A DNA stretch of 64,000 nt, taken from Rhizobium viscosum (GTDB lineage Bacteria > Pseudomonadota > Alphaproteobacteria > Rhizobiales > Rhizobiaceae). How positions within the stretch are numbered: position 1 is the first letter of the stretch; each line of letters starts with the position of its first letter. Below the pieces are notes generated by a model. It was given only the letters and a program-made list of their open reading frames with translations, did not search any database and was not told the origin of the DNA. The translations under genes were made by a program, and so were the position numbers. Where the stretch lies: contig NZ_JADBEC010000001.1 in NCBI RefSeq assembly GCF_014873945.1, positions 1,116,001 through 1,180,000 of the forward strand, read 5' to 3'. This document shows, piece by piece, positions 19,124-28,312 of the stretch.

Positions 19124-19377
19124 ATATCCATCCTCGACACTGTGCGGTGTGTCCCCGCACGCCCCCGATATTCCAGCCGGATTTGATACAGGATTTCTGG
19201 CCCCGGCCGGGTAAGCATATGTCAATCTTGAGAGGCGAAAGTCTCGGGCAAGCCGTCTCACGCAGTCGTGATCCAAACGTGTAGCGGAAACCGATTGAGG
19301 GATTGGCACAGCCCATAACTGGGACTACACAGCACGGGCCTCCCAAGCCCCCTCCGCATCCATCAAGGCATTCGCCT

Positions 19378-20796
19378 ATGAACCGCATCGTCCCGCTGAT
19401 CCTTGCCGTTGCCCTCTTCATGGAACAGATGGACTCGACTGTGATCGCGACGGCCTTGCCGGCGATTGCGGCCGATCTGCATGTCGGACCGATCACGCTC
19501 AAACTGGCGCTGACCTCTTATATGGTGGCGCTTGCGGTGTTCATTCCGATCAGCGGCTGGATGGCGGATAGGTTCGGCGCAAAGAATATCTTCCGGCTGG
19601 CGATCTGTGTTTTCGTCGTCGGCTCCATCTTCTGCGCCTTCTCCTCCAATCTCATCGAATTTGTCTTTGCGCGCTTCCTGCAGGGCATGGGCGGCGCGAT
19701 GATGACGCCTGTCGGGCGCCTCGTGCTGGTGCGGACGACGCAGAAGAGCGAACTGGTCTCAGCCATGGCGCTCTTGACGATCCCGGCCCTTGTCGGCCCG
19801 CTTGCCGGTCCGCCGCTCGGCGGCTTCATCACCACCTATTTCAGCTGGCACTGGATCTTCCTGATCAACGTGCCGGTCGGCGTCATCGGCGTTTGGCTCG
19901 CAACGATCTTCCTGCCGGAAATAGAGGCGACGGCGCCGCCGAAACTCGACTTCAACGGCTTCATCCTGACCAGCCTTGCGGCGGCAGGCGTCGTCTTCGG
20001 TCTCTCGGTCGTCAGCCTTCCGGCCCTGCCGCCGATCATCGGCGTCTCGGCCACGGCAATCGGCATCATCTGCGGCGTGCTCTATGTGCGCCACGCCAGG
20101 CGCTACCCAACGCCGATCCTCGACCTCAACCTGTTCAAGAATTCGACCTTCCGTGCATCGACGAGCGGCGGCACCTTGTTCCGCATCTGTGTCGGCGCCA
20201 TGCCCTTTCTGACGCCGCTAATGCTGCAGCTCGGATTTGGCCTGACACCCTTTCAATCGGGCCTCATTACGTTTGCCGGCGCGATCGGCGCGATCACCAC
20301 GAAGTTCATTGCGCGCCGCGTCTACAAGGCGATCGGCTTCCGCACCACGCTTCTGTGCGCCGGTGCGGTGACGACAGTCGTGACAGCCGTGACCGGCCTC
20401 TTCACGCCGGAAACGCCGCATCTCGTCATCATCGGCGTGCTGCTGCTCGGCGGCTTCTCCCGCTCCTTCATGTTCACCGGCGTCAATGCGCTGGCCTTTG
20501 CAGATATCGACGATGCGCAGGCAAGCCAGGCGACATCCATGGCCTCGGTGATGCAGCAGATCAGCCTGGCGCTCGGTGTTGCGCTTGCCGCCTCGATCCT
20601 GGAAACCTCGATCTATTTCCGCGGAGCCGAGCTGCAGGTCATCGATTTCCACATTGCCTTCTTCGTCATCGCCGGCCTGACCGTGATCGCAACCATTCCC
20701 TTTGCCCGCATGGCCAAGGACGCCGGGGCTTCCGTGTCCGGCCACCGCGCCAAGCGCGTGCCGCCGACGATCAACGCCGAGCAGGCTGTCAAATAA
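19378..20796 (+). CDS. MFS drug/efflux transporter, DHA2 family
   Basis: A 472-residue major facilitator with about fourteen membrane segments. The first loop has the DHA2 pattern MDSTVIATALPAIAADLHV, followed by SYMVALAVFIPISGWMADRFGAKN (motif A) and RFLQGMGGAMMTPVGRLVL. This family exports drugs and dyes using the proton gradient. The start at ATG 19378 (MNRIVPLILAV) puts the first hydrophobic segment at the N-terminus; an upstream in-frame extension is proline-rich and unlike the family. It overlaps the convergent VOC gene by eight bases. Which compound it exports is unknown. Confidence 0.9.
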   Translation: MNRIVPLILAVALFMEQMDSTVIATALPAIAADLHVGPITLKLALTSYMVALAVFIPISGWMADRFGAKNIFRLAICVFVVGSIFCAFSSNLIEFVFARFLQGMGGAMMTPVGRLVLVRTTQKSELVSAMALLTIPALVGPLAGPPLGGFITTYFSWHWIFLINVPVGVIGVWLATIFLPEIEATAPPKLDFNGFILTSLAAAGVVFGLSVVSLPALPPIIGVSATAIGIICGVLYVRHARRYPTPILDLNLFKNSTFRASTSGGTLFRICVGAMPFLTPLMLQLGFGLTPFQSGLITFAGAIGAITTKFIARRVYKAIGFRTTLLCAGAVTTVVTAVTGLFTPETPHLVIIGVLLLGGFSRSFMFTGVNALAFADIDDAQASQATSMASVMQQISLALGVALAASILETSIYFRGAELQVIDFHIAFFVIAGLTVIATIPFARMAKDAGASVSGHRAKRVPPTINAEQAVK

Positions 20797-21187
20797 AGGG
20801 CGGTTCTTCGGCTTTCTCGCAGACAGCGCACAGCTTGTTGCCGTCGAGATCCCTGACATAGGCTGCGTAGAAATGTGCGTGATAGGAGCGCAAACCCGGC
20901 TCGCCTTCATCGACAGCGCCGGCAGCAAGCGCCGCTGCGTGAAAGGCATCGACTGCCGACCGCGTCTCCGCTTCGAAAGCCACCATGGAGCCGTTACCAT
21001 TCGTCGCCCGGCGCCTGTTGAAAGGGGTTACGACCCAGAAGCGGCAGCGTGTGTCGCCATCGGCGGCATAGCCGATCTCCTCCTCCGAATGGCGCTGACG
21101 CCGGTAGCCGAGCACCGGCAGAACGGCATCATAGAAATGCCGGGCGCGATAAAGATCGTTGGTTCCGAGTGTAACGTAAAGAAGCAT
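20789..21187 (-). CDS. VOC-family (glyoxalase/dioxygenase fold) protein
   Basis: A 132-residue vicinal-oxygen-chelate protein beginning MLLYVTLGTNDLYRARHFYD and ending AAYVRDLDGNKLCAV, both typical of the glyoxalase/bleomycin-resistance fold. The usual first histidine of the fold is a tyrosine or threonine here, and the late glutamate of GNKxEAV is replaced by cysteine, so a metal-dependent reaction is doubtful. Start chosen at the methionine that opens the first beta-strand. It lies after rlmE on the same strand with a 55-base gap and ends inside the tail of the MFS gene. Function unknown. Confidence 0.8.
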   Translation of the reverse strand: MLLYVTLGTNDLYRARHFYDAVLPVLGYRRQRHSEEEIGYAADGDTRCRFWVVTPFNRRRATNGNGSMVAFEAETRSAVDAFHAAALAAGAVDEGEPGLRSYHAHFYAAYVRDLDGNKLCAVCEKAEEPPFI

Positions 21188-21242
21188 GGGATCGATGGTA
21201 TCCAGTCCTGGGAAATCATCATCCGCAGGACTGGCGCAAAGA

Positions 21243-21947
21243 TCAAGCGTCCTCGGGCTCCGACTCGGCCTTGCGGCCTTTGAAACCCTTCGCCAGGAGG
21301 AACATCTCGACCGATTCGGCACGAGATGAAGCAGGTTTGACGTGCACGACCTGGCGGAAATGCTGCTTCAGCATGGCGAGCAGATCCCGCTCGGTGCCGC
21401 CCTGGAAGGTTTTGGCCAGAAAATGCCCGCCCTCCCCCAGCACCTCGACGGCAAAATGCGCTGCGACCTCGCAGAGGTGCATAGTGCGCAGATGGTCGGT
21501 GCGGTGGTGGCCAGTCGTGGGGGCGGCCATATCCGAAATCACCAGATCGGGCGTGCCGCCGACGGCCTCCATCAGCTTCTCAGGAGCCGAGGGATCAAGG
21601 AAGTCCAGCTGGAGGATCTTGACGCCCGGAAGCTGGGCCATTTCCAGAAAGTCGATCGCGGCAACGCGGACATCCTCATCCGTCGATCCTGTCACCTTTG
21701 CGGCAATCTGCGACCAGCTGCCGGGGGCAGCACCGAGATCGATGATGCGCTTTGCGCCCTTCAGGATATGGTGCTTCTCATCGATCTCCAGCAGCTTGAA
21801 GGCTGCACGTGCACGATAGCCTTCGAGCTGGGCGCGCTGCACATAGGGATCGTTGATATGGCGCTGCAACCACTGGCGGGAGGAGGCCTTCAGCTTCTTT
21901 TTCTTGACGCGCTGGCCGAGCTTGCGGCCGATCGGTGCCTTGGTCAT
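21243..21947 (-). CDS. rlmE: 23S rRNA (uridine2552-2'-O)-methyltransferase
   Basis: A 234-residue RrmJ/FtsJ methyltransferase that adds 2'-O-methyl to U2552 in the A-loop of 23S r[19 protein letters not shown] carries the first catalytic lysine, [13 protein letters not shown] binds AdoMet, [18 protein letters not shown] carries the aspartate, and FLAKTFQGG the second lysine, giving the K-D-K-E set. The highly basic N-terminus ([17 protein letters not shown]) is typical. It starts two bases after the ppx stop codon and is surely cotranscribed with it. Confidence 0.94.
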   Translation of the reverse strand: MTKAPIGRKLGQRVKKKKLKASSRQWLQRHINDPYVQRAQLEGYRARAAFKLLEIDEKHHILKGAKRIIDLGAAPGSWSQIAAKVTGSTDEDVRVAAIDFLEMAQLPGVKILQLDFLDPSAPEKLMEAVGGTPDLVISDMAAPTTGHHRTDHLRTMHLCEVAAHFAVEVLGEGGHFLAKTFQGGTERDLLAMLKQHFRQVVHVKPASSRAESVEMFLLAKGFKGRKAESEPEDA

Positions 21948-21949
21948 GC

Positions 21950-23548
21950 CTACCCCTTGTTTCCCCGCTGGCCGCGACGGTTGCGATGCCGCCGCCAGAC
22001 GCCGTCATCGGCCATCATCTCGGTGAGAAGGCCTTCCCTCAACCCACGATCGGCAACACGCATGCGTGGGCTCGGCCAACGGCGGCGGATTGCTTCCAGA
22101 ATGGCACAGCCCGCAAGTACCAGGTCGGCGCGATCCGGCCCGATGCAGGGATTGGCGGCGCGGCTTTCGAAATTCCAGGAGAGAAGCTTCGCCTGCATGG
22201 CGGAGACTTCATTATCCGACAGCCATATGCCATCGACCTTGCGGCGGTCGTAACGCGGCAGGTCGAGATGCACGCCGGCAAGCGTCGTCACCGTGCCCGA
22301 AGTGCCGATCAGATGGAAATCGCCGTCCTCGGTAAACTCGATCTCCGGGCAATCGAAATTCGACAGCATGCCCGCAACCTCGCTCACCATGCCCTCGAAA
22401 ACATCGGGTGTCACATCGCGGCCGCCATGACGCTCCGAGAGGGTGACGACGCCGACGGGCAGCGAGGTCCAGTGGGTGATGTGATTGGCAAGGCGGGCGA
22501 AGCGGTTGTCGCCGATGCGGATGACGGCAATTTCCGAGGAACCGCCGCCGATATCGAAGAGGACGACGGAGCGTGCCTCGCGGCCGACCAGCGAGGAGCA
22601 GCCGGATACGGCAAGCCGCGCCTCGGTTTCGCGATCGATGATCTCGAGCTCCAGCCCGGTCTCGACCACGACGCGGTGCAGGAATTCCTCGCCGTTGGCC
22701 GCCTGGCGGCAGGCCTCGGTCGCAATCAGCCGCATGCGGCGGATCTCGCGGTTCCGGAGCTTGGAGGCGCAGATTCTGAGCGCATCGACCGCCCTCTCCA
22801 TCGCCTCGTCGGACAGCCTGCCGCTGGCTGCAAGCCCTTCGCCGAGGCGCACGATACGGGAAAAGGCATCGACGACGCGAAACTGGCCGGGGCGCGTCGG
22901 CTGGGCGATCAGCAGGCGGCAATTGTTGGTGCCGAGATCGAGCGCGGCATAGAGTTCGTCCGGCCAGGGATGTTCGCGCACTGCCCGTTCATCTTCATGA
23001 CCTGGCTGACGGCTCCTGCGATTTGCCGCTTCGGCATCCTGCAGCAAAGGGCGCGACGGCGCTTCAGCACGATGTTCGGTCCTTGCAGACGGCGGCGCCG
23101 GCACAGGAGCCAGCGGCCTGCCCTGCAGACCTCGCTTGCTGCGATGTTTGCGTCGGTTACGCCGGCTGGAGGGCGAATCACCATCGGGGCGCGGACCATG
23201 GCCGTGAGCGACGGCCTGAACCACAGGCGGCGACTGGATAGCAGTATCGGGCTGAGATGTGCCACGCCCGCCACGACGGCGGCGTTTCCGCTTGCGGGCC
23301 GGGCTTTCCGTGTCTTCCTTCGGGCGCGCTGCCTCGCCGGCATGGCCGGCAAGATCATGCGAAGCGGGATGAGCGGCGCTGCGGGATTGCCCGCCTCGCT
23401 TGCCCTTGCGGCGCCTGGACTTCTTGCCGTCCTTGCGCCCTGCCGCCGACGCCCCGTCAAATTGCGGCTTTGCGCCGCCTTCGGGGTCTTCCACGTTCGT
23501 TTTCCATCGCGCCGCGCAAGTCCAGAAAGGTATGCAGCAGGCGCTCAT
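21950..23548 (-). CDS. ppx: Ppx/GppA-family exopolyphosphatase with long basic N-terminus
   Basis: A protein of up to 532 residues. The C-terminal 340 residues are a Ppx/GppA phosphatase: [14 protein letters not shown] is the first phosphate loop, [10 protein letters not shown] and [10 protein letters not shown] follow, and [13 protein letters not shown] is the later loop. It would hydrolyse polyphosphate or pppGpp. The first roughly 180 residues are low complexity and very rich in arginine and lysine ([23 protein letters not shown]), which could bind RNA or polyphosphate. The start is uncertain: ATG at 23548 or a GTG about 54 bases downstream. It directly precedes rlmE. Confidence 0.85.
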   Translation of the reverse strand: MSACCIPFWTCAARWKTNVEDPEGGAKPQFDGASAAGRKDGKKSRRRKGKRGGQSRSAAHPASHDLAGHAGEAARPKEDTESPARKRKRRRRGGRGTSQPDTAIQSPPVVQAVAHGHGPRPDGDSPSSRRNRRKHRSKRGLQGRPLAPVPAPPSARTEHRAEAPSRPLLQDAEAANRRSRQPGHEDERAVREHPWPDELYAALDLGTNNCRLLIAQPTRPGQFRVVDAFSRIVRLGEGLAASGRLSDEAMERAVDALRICASKLRNREIRRMRLIATEACRQAANGEEFLHRVVVETGLELEIIDRETEARLAVSGCSSLVGREARSVVLFDIGGGSSEIAVIRIGDNRFARLANHITHWTSLPVGVVTLSERHGGRDVTPDVFEGMVSEVAGMLSNFDCPEIEFTEDGDFHLIGTSGTVTTLAGVHLDLPRYDRRKVDGIWLSDNEVSAMQAKLLSWNFESRAANPCIGPDRADLVLAGCAILEAIRRRWPSPRMRVADRGLREGLLTEMMADDGVWRRHRNRRGQRGNKG

Positions 23549-23740
23549 TCGATTTTTGCGTTGGCGCGACGATATCAGCGACCGGCGAAATCACCAAATT
23601 CTTTTTGATTCCGGATTTTAACCACCCGATTTTCACCCGCCGTAGAGGGATCGAATTTTTTCAAAACGGGTATTTGCATTCGGCGTCGTTTTGGTTATAA
23701 GCGCCGCACAGCAGCCAAGCCATGCTTCGGCAGCGCCTGC

Positions 23741-23814
23741 TGGGGAATAGTTCAATGGTAGAACGACGGACTCTGACTCCGTTAATCTTGGTTCGAGTCC
23801 AGGTTCCCCAGCCA
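23741..23814 (+). tRNA. tRNA-Gln (anticodon CTG)
   Basis: Full cloverleaf: acceptor TGGGGAA pairs with TTCCCCA, discriminator G, encoded CCA at 23812-23814. The D arm GTTC-AATGGTA-GAAC, anticodon arm ACGGA-CTCTGAC-TCCGT and T arm CTTGG-TTCGAGT-CCAGG all fold. The anticodon CTG at 23773-23775 reads CAG glutamine codons. No integrase or duplicated 3' end is visible beside it. Confidence 0.95.
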
Positions 23815-24594
23815 ATTCTCCCTAAAAGCCCTTAATTCCTTGATTTTTCAGTCGGGCCGGATACCGTTTTGGCATCTTGGCGACCTGCCCCTGCCCATCG
23901 ACAGCGATTGGGGCGCGCCTGACATCAATCGTCGTGACGCGCTCGTAAAGGCTATTCGTCCTGATATCGGCGCCGAGATCATCCGCGAACCGCTGGGTGT
24001 CATCGGTGTCATACCCGAATTCGTAATAGCTGCCATTCGCCTGCAAATTTCGTAATCGCGATTACATAGTAAAATCACAGCCTTTACGACCACGATTACA
24101 AAATTACGAAAATTACGGCCTGTCTCAAACTCTCATGGGTATAGCCCACAGCCCCTGAAATACCGGCTGTCTCTCCACCTGAGTTCACCATTATCTGCGT
24201 AATTCCGTAATCGAAACAATAAATGCATGAAATCATTATAGAAATTCGATTACAAAATGTGTGTAAGCAATCGTAACCACCGTAAGCAATTCTGCCGGTC
24301 GGCGCAAAAGAAAACCGCCGGAAGGCTTGGCTCTCCGGGACCGTGCGCTCACACACTTCAGAAGACCCGTTCATCCTCTGCGGGCATGCTCGAACTCACT
24401 GCGACCATCCGCCCACTCGCCCAAGGCCTGCCGCCCACATTGCCGCACGAAGCCTCCTGCGCTTGCTGCGATCATCACCGCCGATCCAGAGGGCTGCGTG
24501 GTGAGATGAATCAGGGCTTCGACCTACCGCACGGTAGCAAAACCTCAACCTTCCGCCGGTAGAATCACCCCACGACTTGGAGACGGTTCGAGCC
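23815..24594. other. 780-base gene-poor region downstream of tRNA-Gln
   Basis: No open frame here has a clear family. On the minus strand a possible 74-codon frame (23822-24046) has an unremarkable acidic composition. From about 24050 to 24280 the DNA is AT-rich compared with its surroundings and holds repeated GTAAT/ATTAC words, including the perfect 14-base palindrome GTAATCGCGATTAC at 24052-24065 and several TTACGAAA or TTACAAAA units. These could be operator sites of a decayed or very small gene. The last 300 bases are again GC-rich and hold the promoter of the next gene. Confidence 0.5.
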
Positions 24595-25170
24595 ATGAAG
24601 ACCTTTTCTGCCCTATTGCTGACAGCACTTCTTCTTCCGGCCGTGGCCCGGAGCGAGACGGCGCGGGGGAGCGAGACGGCCCCTGTCGAGACAGAATGGA
24701 TGGGCGATGCCCGGCAGTGGTCGGTCGGGTTCGTCGGTGAGAAGCCGTCCTATTGCCGGCTGGTCTGGAACAACGAACTCGGCAAGACGGTCGAATTCCG
24801 CCAGAGCCTCGACAGCGTCATGTGGCTCGTTTCGAAGGATGGCTGGGACATTCCCGAGGGCACCACGACCAAGGTGACGCTCGTCGGATATTCCGGCACC
24901 AAGGCTGTTGCGGCCGAAGCCTTCGACAGCAAGACGCTTCGCATCCTGCCGGCAACCGAGAAGACGGGCGTGGCGCAGATCAAGAAGATGCTCAAGAATT
25001 CCTTTGTCGGCACGCCGGATATGGAGCTGGATTTTGCCGGAAATGAAGGACCTTGGGTGGTGCCCCTGTCGCGGCTGCAACAGATGTATACGACCTACAT
25101 CAACTGCCTGAACCGCCTCGTCCCGGCCAATCAGGCCAGCCAGGTTTCGGACAAGACACAGCCGTTCTGA
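24595..25170 (+). CDS. Conserved hypothetical exported protein
   Basis: A 191-residue protein with a signal peptide (MKTFSALLLTALLLPAVA, cleavage near residue 19-20). The mature part is rich in tryptophan and aromatic residues (WMGDARQW, YCRLVWNNEL, VMWLVSKDGWDIPEG) and contains two cysteines, in YCRLVW and INCLNRL, that may pair. No family is recognised. GGAG lies upstream of the chosen ATG. It ends directly at a composite palindromic repeat. A periplasmic role is likely; nothing more can be said. Confidence 0.75.
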   Translation: MKTFSALLLTALLLPAVARSETARGSETAPVETEWMGDARQWSVGFVGEKPSYCRLVWNNELGKTVEFRQSLDSVMWLVSKDGWDIPEGTTTKVTLVGYSGTKAVAAEAFDSKTLRILPATEKTGVAQIKKMLKNSFVGTPDMELDFAGNEGPWVVPLSRLQQMYTTYINCLNRLVPANQASQVSDKTQPF

Positions 25171-25266
25171 AGCGTGTCGCGATCTTTTAGATCGCTGCTA
25201 CGCTTTAGCTCTTTGTTTTACGCACGTCGTTATCGCAAAACCGCTGAACACTTTTGCGCGATATGC
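25171..25266. repeat. Composite palindromic repeat with type A core
   Basis: Starts immediately after the TGA stop codon of the preceding gene. The first half folds as a hairpin around CGATCTTTTAGATCG flanked by AGCG/CGCT; the second half (25223-25265) is a type A copy with CGCAAAACCGC and ACACTTTTGCGCG. The layout matches the other copies placed just after stop codons. Confidence 0.75.
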
Positions 25267-25410
25267 TTTCGGTGCCCGCTTTCTGCGTCGCCACGCCGCA
25301 GCAGCGCGCCACAAATTCGGCCTGCGCCACAATGATCCTCACGGCCGTGCCGCTGCACTTGGTTCGTGCGGACAGTTGGATTGGTGTTCTTCCCATCTCA
25401 GGAGGCCCTT

Positions 25411-26064
25411 ATGCAAAGGCTTCATATCGCAATTCTCGTGAGTGCCGCGGCAATCGCAGCCGCCGCGCTTACCGGCCCGGCTGTGGCCGAGAGCTTCGCC
25501 CACAAATCAACCGATACCCATGTGCTCGTCGTGCGATTACCCGATGGTTCGCTCGAACGCATTCGTTACGCCGGCGACCGACCGCCGCAAATCCGGTTCG
25601 ACAATCAGCCGGATTCGGGCTTTTTCGATCCGTTCTGGCCTTCCGCTCCTTTCGCCGATCTGGACCTGATATCCGCGGCGATGGACCGCGAGGCTGCTGC
25701 GATGATGCAACAGGCCGACAGCATGATGCAGGCATCGCCGGGCAATCTGACTGATGTCGGCCTCAACAGGCTGCCGGCCGGCATGCAGGGCTATTCGATG
25801 GTTTCGACCATGTCCGGCAACGGCGTCTGCACCCGCAGCGTCCGTTACTTCAGCAGCGCTGACGGCAAGCCGCATGTCGAGAGCAGCACGTCCGGGAATT
25901 GCTCACCCGCAACGGCGGTGGGCGCGCCGTTGCCAGCCAAGGCGCCGCCGAGGCGAGCCCTGAAGCCGAAAACCTCCGGTGTCATCGAGGTCAACGCCCG
26001 GCCGCCGGCAACGGATGGCAGCGTATCACAGGCAAATCTTTGGCTTGCGAGCGCGGTGAACTGA
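25411..26064 (+). CDS. Hypothetical exported protein
   Basis: A 217-residue protein with an N-terminal signal peptide (MQRLHIAILVSAAAIAAAALTGPAVAES, cleavage after AVA at about residue 26). AGGAGG sits at ideal spacing before ATG 25411. The mature region has a methionine-rich helix (AAMMQQADSMMQAS) and a central GNGVCTRSVRYFSS segment with cysteine, followed by a second cysteine in SGNCSP and a proline-rich tail. No known domain is recognised. It converges on the anti-sigma gene with 31 bases between stops. Confidence 0.75.
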   Translation: MQRLHIAILVSAAAIAAAALTGPAVAESFAHKSTDTHVLVVRLPDGSLERIRYAGDRPPQIRFDNQPDSGFFDPFWPSAPFADLDLISAAMDREAAAMMQQADSMMQASPGNLTDVGLNRLPAGMQGYSMVSTMSGNGVCTRSVRYFSSADGKPHVESSTSGNCSPATAVGAPLPAKAPPRRALKPKTSGVIEVNARPPATDGSVSQANLWLASAVN

Positions 26065-26095
26065 TGGATTACAGCCCCGTATCGTCAGTTTGCAG

Positions 26096-26890
26096 TCAGA
26101 CGGAAATCTTGCTCCTGACAGCATCGGCGATCTCGGTCATGCGGTCGACAGGTGCATGGCCAATGAGCATGAAAGCGTGGGTGGCGTTCGCCCAATAGAC
26201 GACATTCATGCCCTTGCGGCCTTCGATATCGGGGGCCTTGGGGCCGCCGTCGGAGGTGACGATGCAGAGCGCCATGGGACCGGTTTCGGGATCCAGATAG
26301 GCGATCTGGGCAAGCGGCTTGCCATCATATTGCAGGATCTGGGCGCGCTTGAAATCGATATCCGGCAGGGCAACCTGTTCCGGCGAGAGTTGCAGGCCGA
26401 GGTTTCCGTCAAGACTGGCGAGCTGCGCTGCCTGCACATCTCTGGGCGGAACGGGACCGGCGAGCGTTTCCGGCGTATAGAGCGAGATATATTCGGCAAC
26501 GACGGCGCGCCATTCGCTGTTTTCATCCTTGCCCGAGAGCCTCGCCCCGACACCGATCATGGCGCGGTCGACGGCGATGCCGGCAACGACCGAAGCAGCA
26601 AGCGCGCCGAGAAAGCCGCGACGGCTCACGAAGGCAGCCGGTCTTGCGGGCTGGGCGGCGGGAATGGCCGACAGCATGGCTTCGAGCTTTGCCCGCGGAG
26701 CGGCATCGAGCAGCGGCGCGAAGGCTTGCCTGTAGGACAGGCTTGCACGCGCCAGGAATTCCAGCCGTTCGGCGACAGCCTCGTCGGCATCGATCATAGC
26801 CTCGATGCGGGCAGCCTCTTCGGCGCTCACTTCACCATCGATAAAAGCGGTCAGTTCCTCGTCGGAGGGCATTCTGTGCTTCGTGCTCAT
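26096..26890 (-). CDS. Anti-sigma factor, membrane-bound
   Basis: A 264-residue protein coupled by an ATGA overlap to an ECF sigma gene. Residues 1-60 (SDEELTAFIDGEVSAEEAARIEAMI) form the short helical anti-sigma domain; the zinc HxxxCxxC motif of ZAS proteins is absent. A single hydrophobic segment at about 92-110 follows SRRGFLG, a sequence close to the twin-arginine consensus. The C-terminal half (about 125-260) would lie outside the membrane and sense the signal. It should hold the sigma factor inactive at the membrane until release. The inducing signal is unknown. Confidence 0.85.
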   Translation of the reverse strand: MSTKHRMPSDEELTAFIDGEVSAEEAARIEAMIDADEAVAERLEFLARASLSYRQAFAPLLDAAPRAKLEAMLSAIPAAQPARPAAFVSRRGFLGALAASVVAGIAVDRAMIGVGARLSGKDENSEWRAVVAEYISLYTPETLAGPVPPRDVQAAQLASLDGNLGLQLSPEQVALPDIDFKRAQILQYDGKPLAQIAYLDPETGPMALCIVTSDGGPKAPDIEGRKGMNVVYWANATHAFMLIGHAPVDRMTEIADAVRSKISV

Positions 26891-27492
26891 TCAAATCCCC
26901 CTGCCGATACGGTTTCGGAGAGCTTCGCGCGGGCGGCTGCCAGCCGGCTCATCACGGTGCCGATCGGGACATCCATGACGGAGGCGACCTCGCGATAGGA
27001 AAGCCCTTCCACATAGGCGAGGAAAACCGCCGATCGCTGCGCGTCGGGCAGCGCATTCACCTGTTTCAAGACCTGGTTCGCCATGACATGCGTTTCGGTG
27101 TCGCGGGCGCCATCGAAACTCAGCGTCTCGTCGGCATCGACGAAGCCTTGTCCCTGGCGGACGCGGCGGGCACGGATCTCATTCAGCCAGATCGAATGCA
27201 GGATCGAAAACAGCCAGCGGTCAAGCCGCGTGCCTGCTATAAACTGATCAGCCCGCTCCAGCGCGCGAACACAGGTCGCCTGTACGAGATCGTCGGCCAC
27301 ATCACGCTGGTGCGAAAGAACGAGGCCATAGCGCCACAGACGGGCGAGGTGTTCCGTCAGGCCGCTCCTGATATCTGCTTCGCTCGCGATGGCCGCCTCC
27401 GCGCGTATTGGCTGTTTCGGAACCGCCGGCCGGGCCGGCGATTCAGTTCTGGCGCGACTATAGGCAGGAAATGTGGTGTGCGCGACCGACAT
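26887..27492 (-). CDS. ECF-type RNA polymerase sigma factor
   Basis: A 201-residue sigma-70 factor of the extracytoplasmic-function group. Region 2 is at about residues 45-110 (VADDLVQATCVRALER and RLDRWLFSILHSIWLNEIRARR), and region 4 at about 140-190 (LPDAQRSAVFLAYVEGLSYREVASVMDVPIGTV-like, then MSRLAAARAKL). Start chosen at MSVAHTTFPA, which has AAGGG about ten bases upstream; an in-frame extension upstream overlaps a palindromic repeat region. The first 40 residues before region 2 are a non-conserved tail. Its partner anti-sigma gene overlaps its stop codon. Confidence 0.9.
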   Translation of the reverse strand: MSVAHTTFPAYSRARTESPARPAVPKQPIRAEAAIASEADIRSGLTEHLARLWRYGLVLSHQRDVADDLVQATCVRALERADQFIAGTRLDRWLFSILHSIWLNEIRARRVRQGQGFVDADETLSFDGARDTETHVMANQVLKQVNALPDAQRSAVFLAYVEGLSYREVASVMDVPIGTVMSRLAAARAKLSETVSAGGFE

Positions 27493-27558
27493 CCGGAAAT
27501 ACCCTTCAATCAACCCTATCTCTCCTTGCCTCACGCAGGTGTGCAGCTTTGTTTCACG

Positions 27559-27600
27559 CAATTCCGGACGCAAAACCGCTGCACACTTTTGCTGGAATTG
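27559..27600. repeat. Dispersed palindromic repeat, type B
   Basis: CAATTCC/GGAATTG outer arms enclose the same CGCAAAACCGCTGCACAC core and TTTTGC. It ends two bases from the stop codon of the TPR gene on the minus strand and lies between that gene and the sigma factor gene. Confidence 0.8.
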
Positions 27601-27602
27601 CT

Positions 27603-28139
27603 TTAGATCTTCGACGGATCGAGGATGGCAGCGTTGAGATCCTGATATTCCTCGCAGCCGGTGCCGCAGATCGCCTTGATGGTGGTCAGCTGCTCCTTGG
27701 CGAGGTCGAGCTCGCCCTTGATGACATAGGCTTCGCCGAGATATTCGCGGACCTTGGCATATTGCGGATCGAGCTTCACCGACTGCAGATAGTAGGAGAT
27801 GCCCTCATCCGTGCGGCCGAGCTTGCGGGTGGCGTAACCGCGATAGTTCAGCCATTCGGCATTGTTCTTGTCCTGGACCGTGTCGAGCATGGCGAGCGCT
27901 TCTTCATAGCGGCCGGCCTTGGCGAGCGAGTAAGCGTAATCGGTACGGTTTTCGTCCGTCACGTTGGCGCTCTGCTGCTTGACGCATTTCTTTGCCTTCT
28001 TGTCGTAGATCTCGCCCTTCTTGCAGACCGGCATGGTGCTGCTGTCGTCGCCGATCGCGAAGACGGGACCGGAGAAGACAGAAGCGGCAATGCAGCTGCC
28101 GAGCACGAGGGAAGCGATGCGGAAGGTCTTTGTCGTCAT
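27603..28139 (-). CDS. TPR-repeat exported protein
   Basis: A 178-residue protein. A signal peptide (about residues 1-28, ending VFA) is followed by a short lysine/cysteine segment (MPVCKKGEIYDKKAKKCVK) and then about three tetratricopeptide repeats (DYAYSLAKAGRYEEALAMLD, WLNYRGYATRKLGRTDEGISYYLQSV, YAKVREYLGEAYVIKGELDLAK). A pair of cysteines (CGTGC) lies near the end. TPR proteins mediate protein contacts; the partner is unknown. It is divergent from the polyketide synthase gene. Confidence 0.85.
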   Translation of the reverse strand: MTTKTFRIASLVLGSCIAASVFSGPVFAIGDDSSTMPVCKKGEIYDKKAKKCVKQQSANVTDENRTDYAYSLAKAGRYEEALAMLDTVQDKNNAEWLNYRGYATRKLGRTDEGISYYLQSVKLDPQYAKVREYLGEAYVIKGELDLAKEQLTTIKAICGTGCEEYQDLNAAILDPSKI

Positions 28140-28312
28140 GGGATAACTCCTCGGAAAATGACGTTGCGAGGAGTGAACACCGCTGCCGGCTGCTTTATTC
28201 GGCCGTCTTCAGAATTTTTCCGATCACTGCTTCGTGAATAGCGGCATGTCGAATAAACTCCCCAGCCAACGTGTTTTCCCCTGGTTCCGCCGGGAACGAC
28301 AAGGAGAATATT

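Noticed and set aside
24257..24562. 101-codon open frame upstream of the exported-protein gene
   Set aside because: Random-looking composition rich in Cys, His and Arg, no ribosome site, and it runs almost to the start of a better-supported gene.
23741..24594. tRNA-Gln as the attachment site of a genomic island
   Set aside because: No integrase gene and no second copy of the tRNA 3' end was found within the window.
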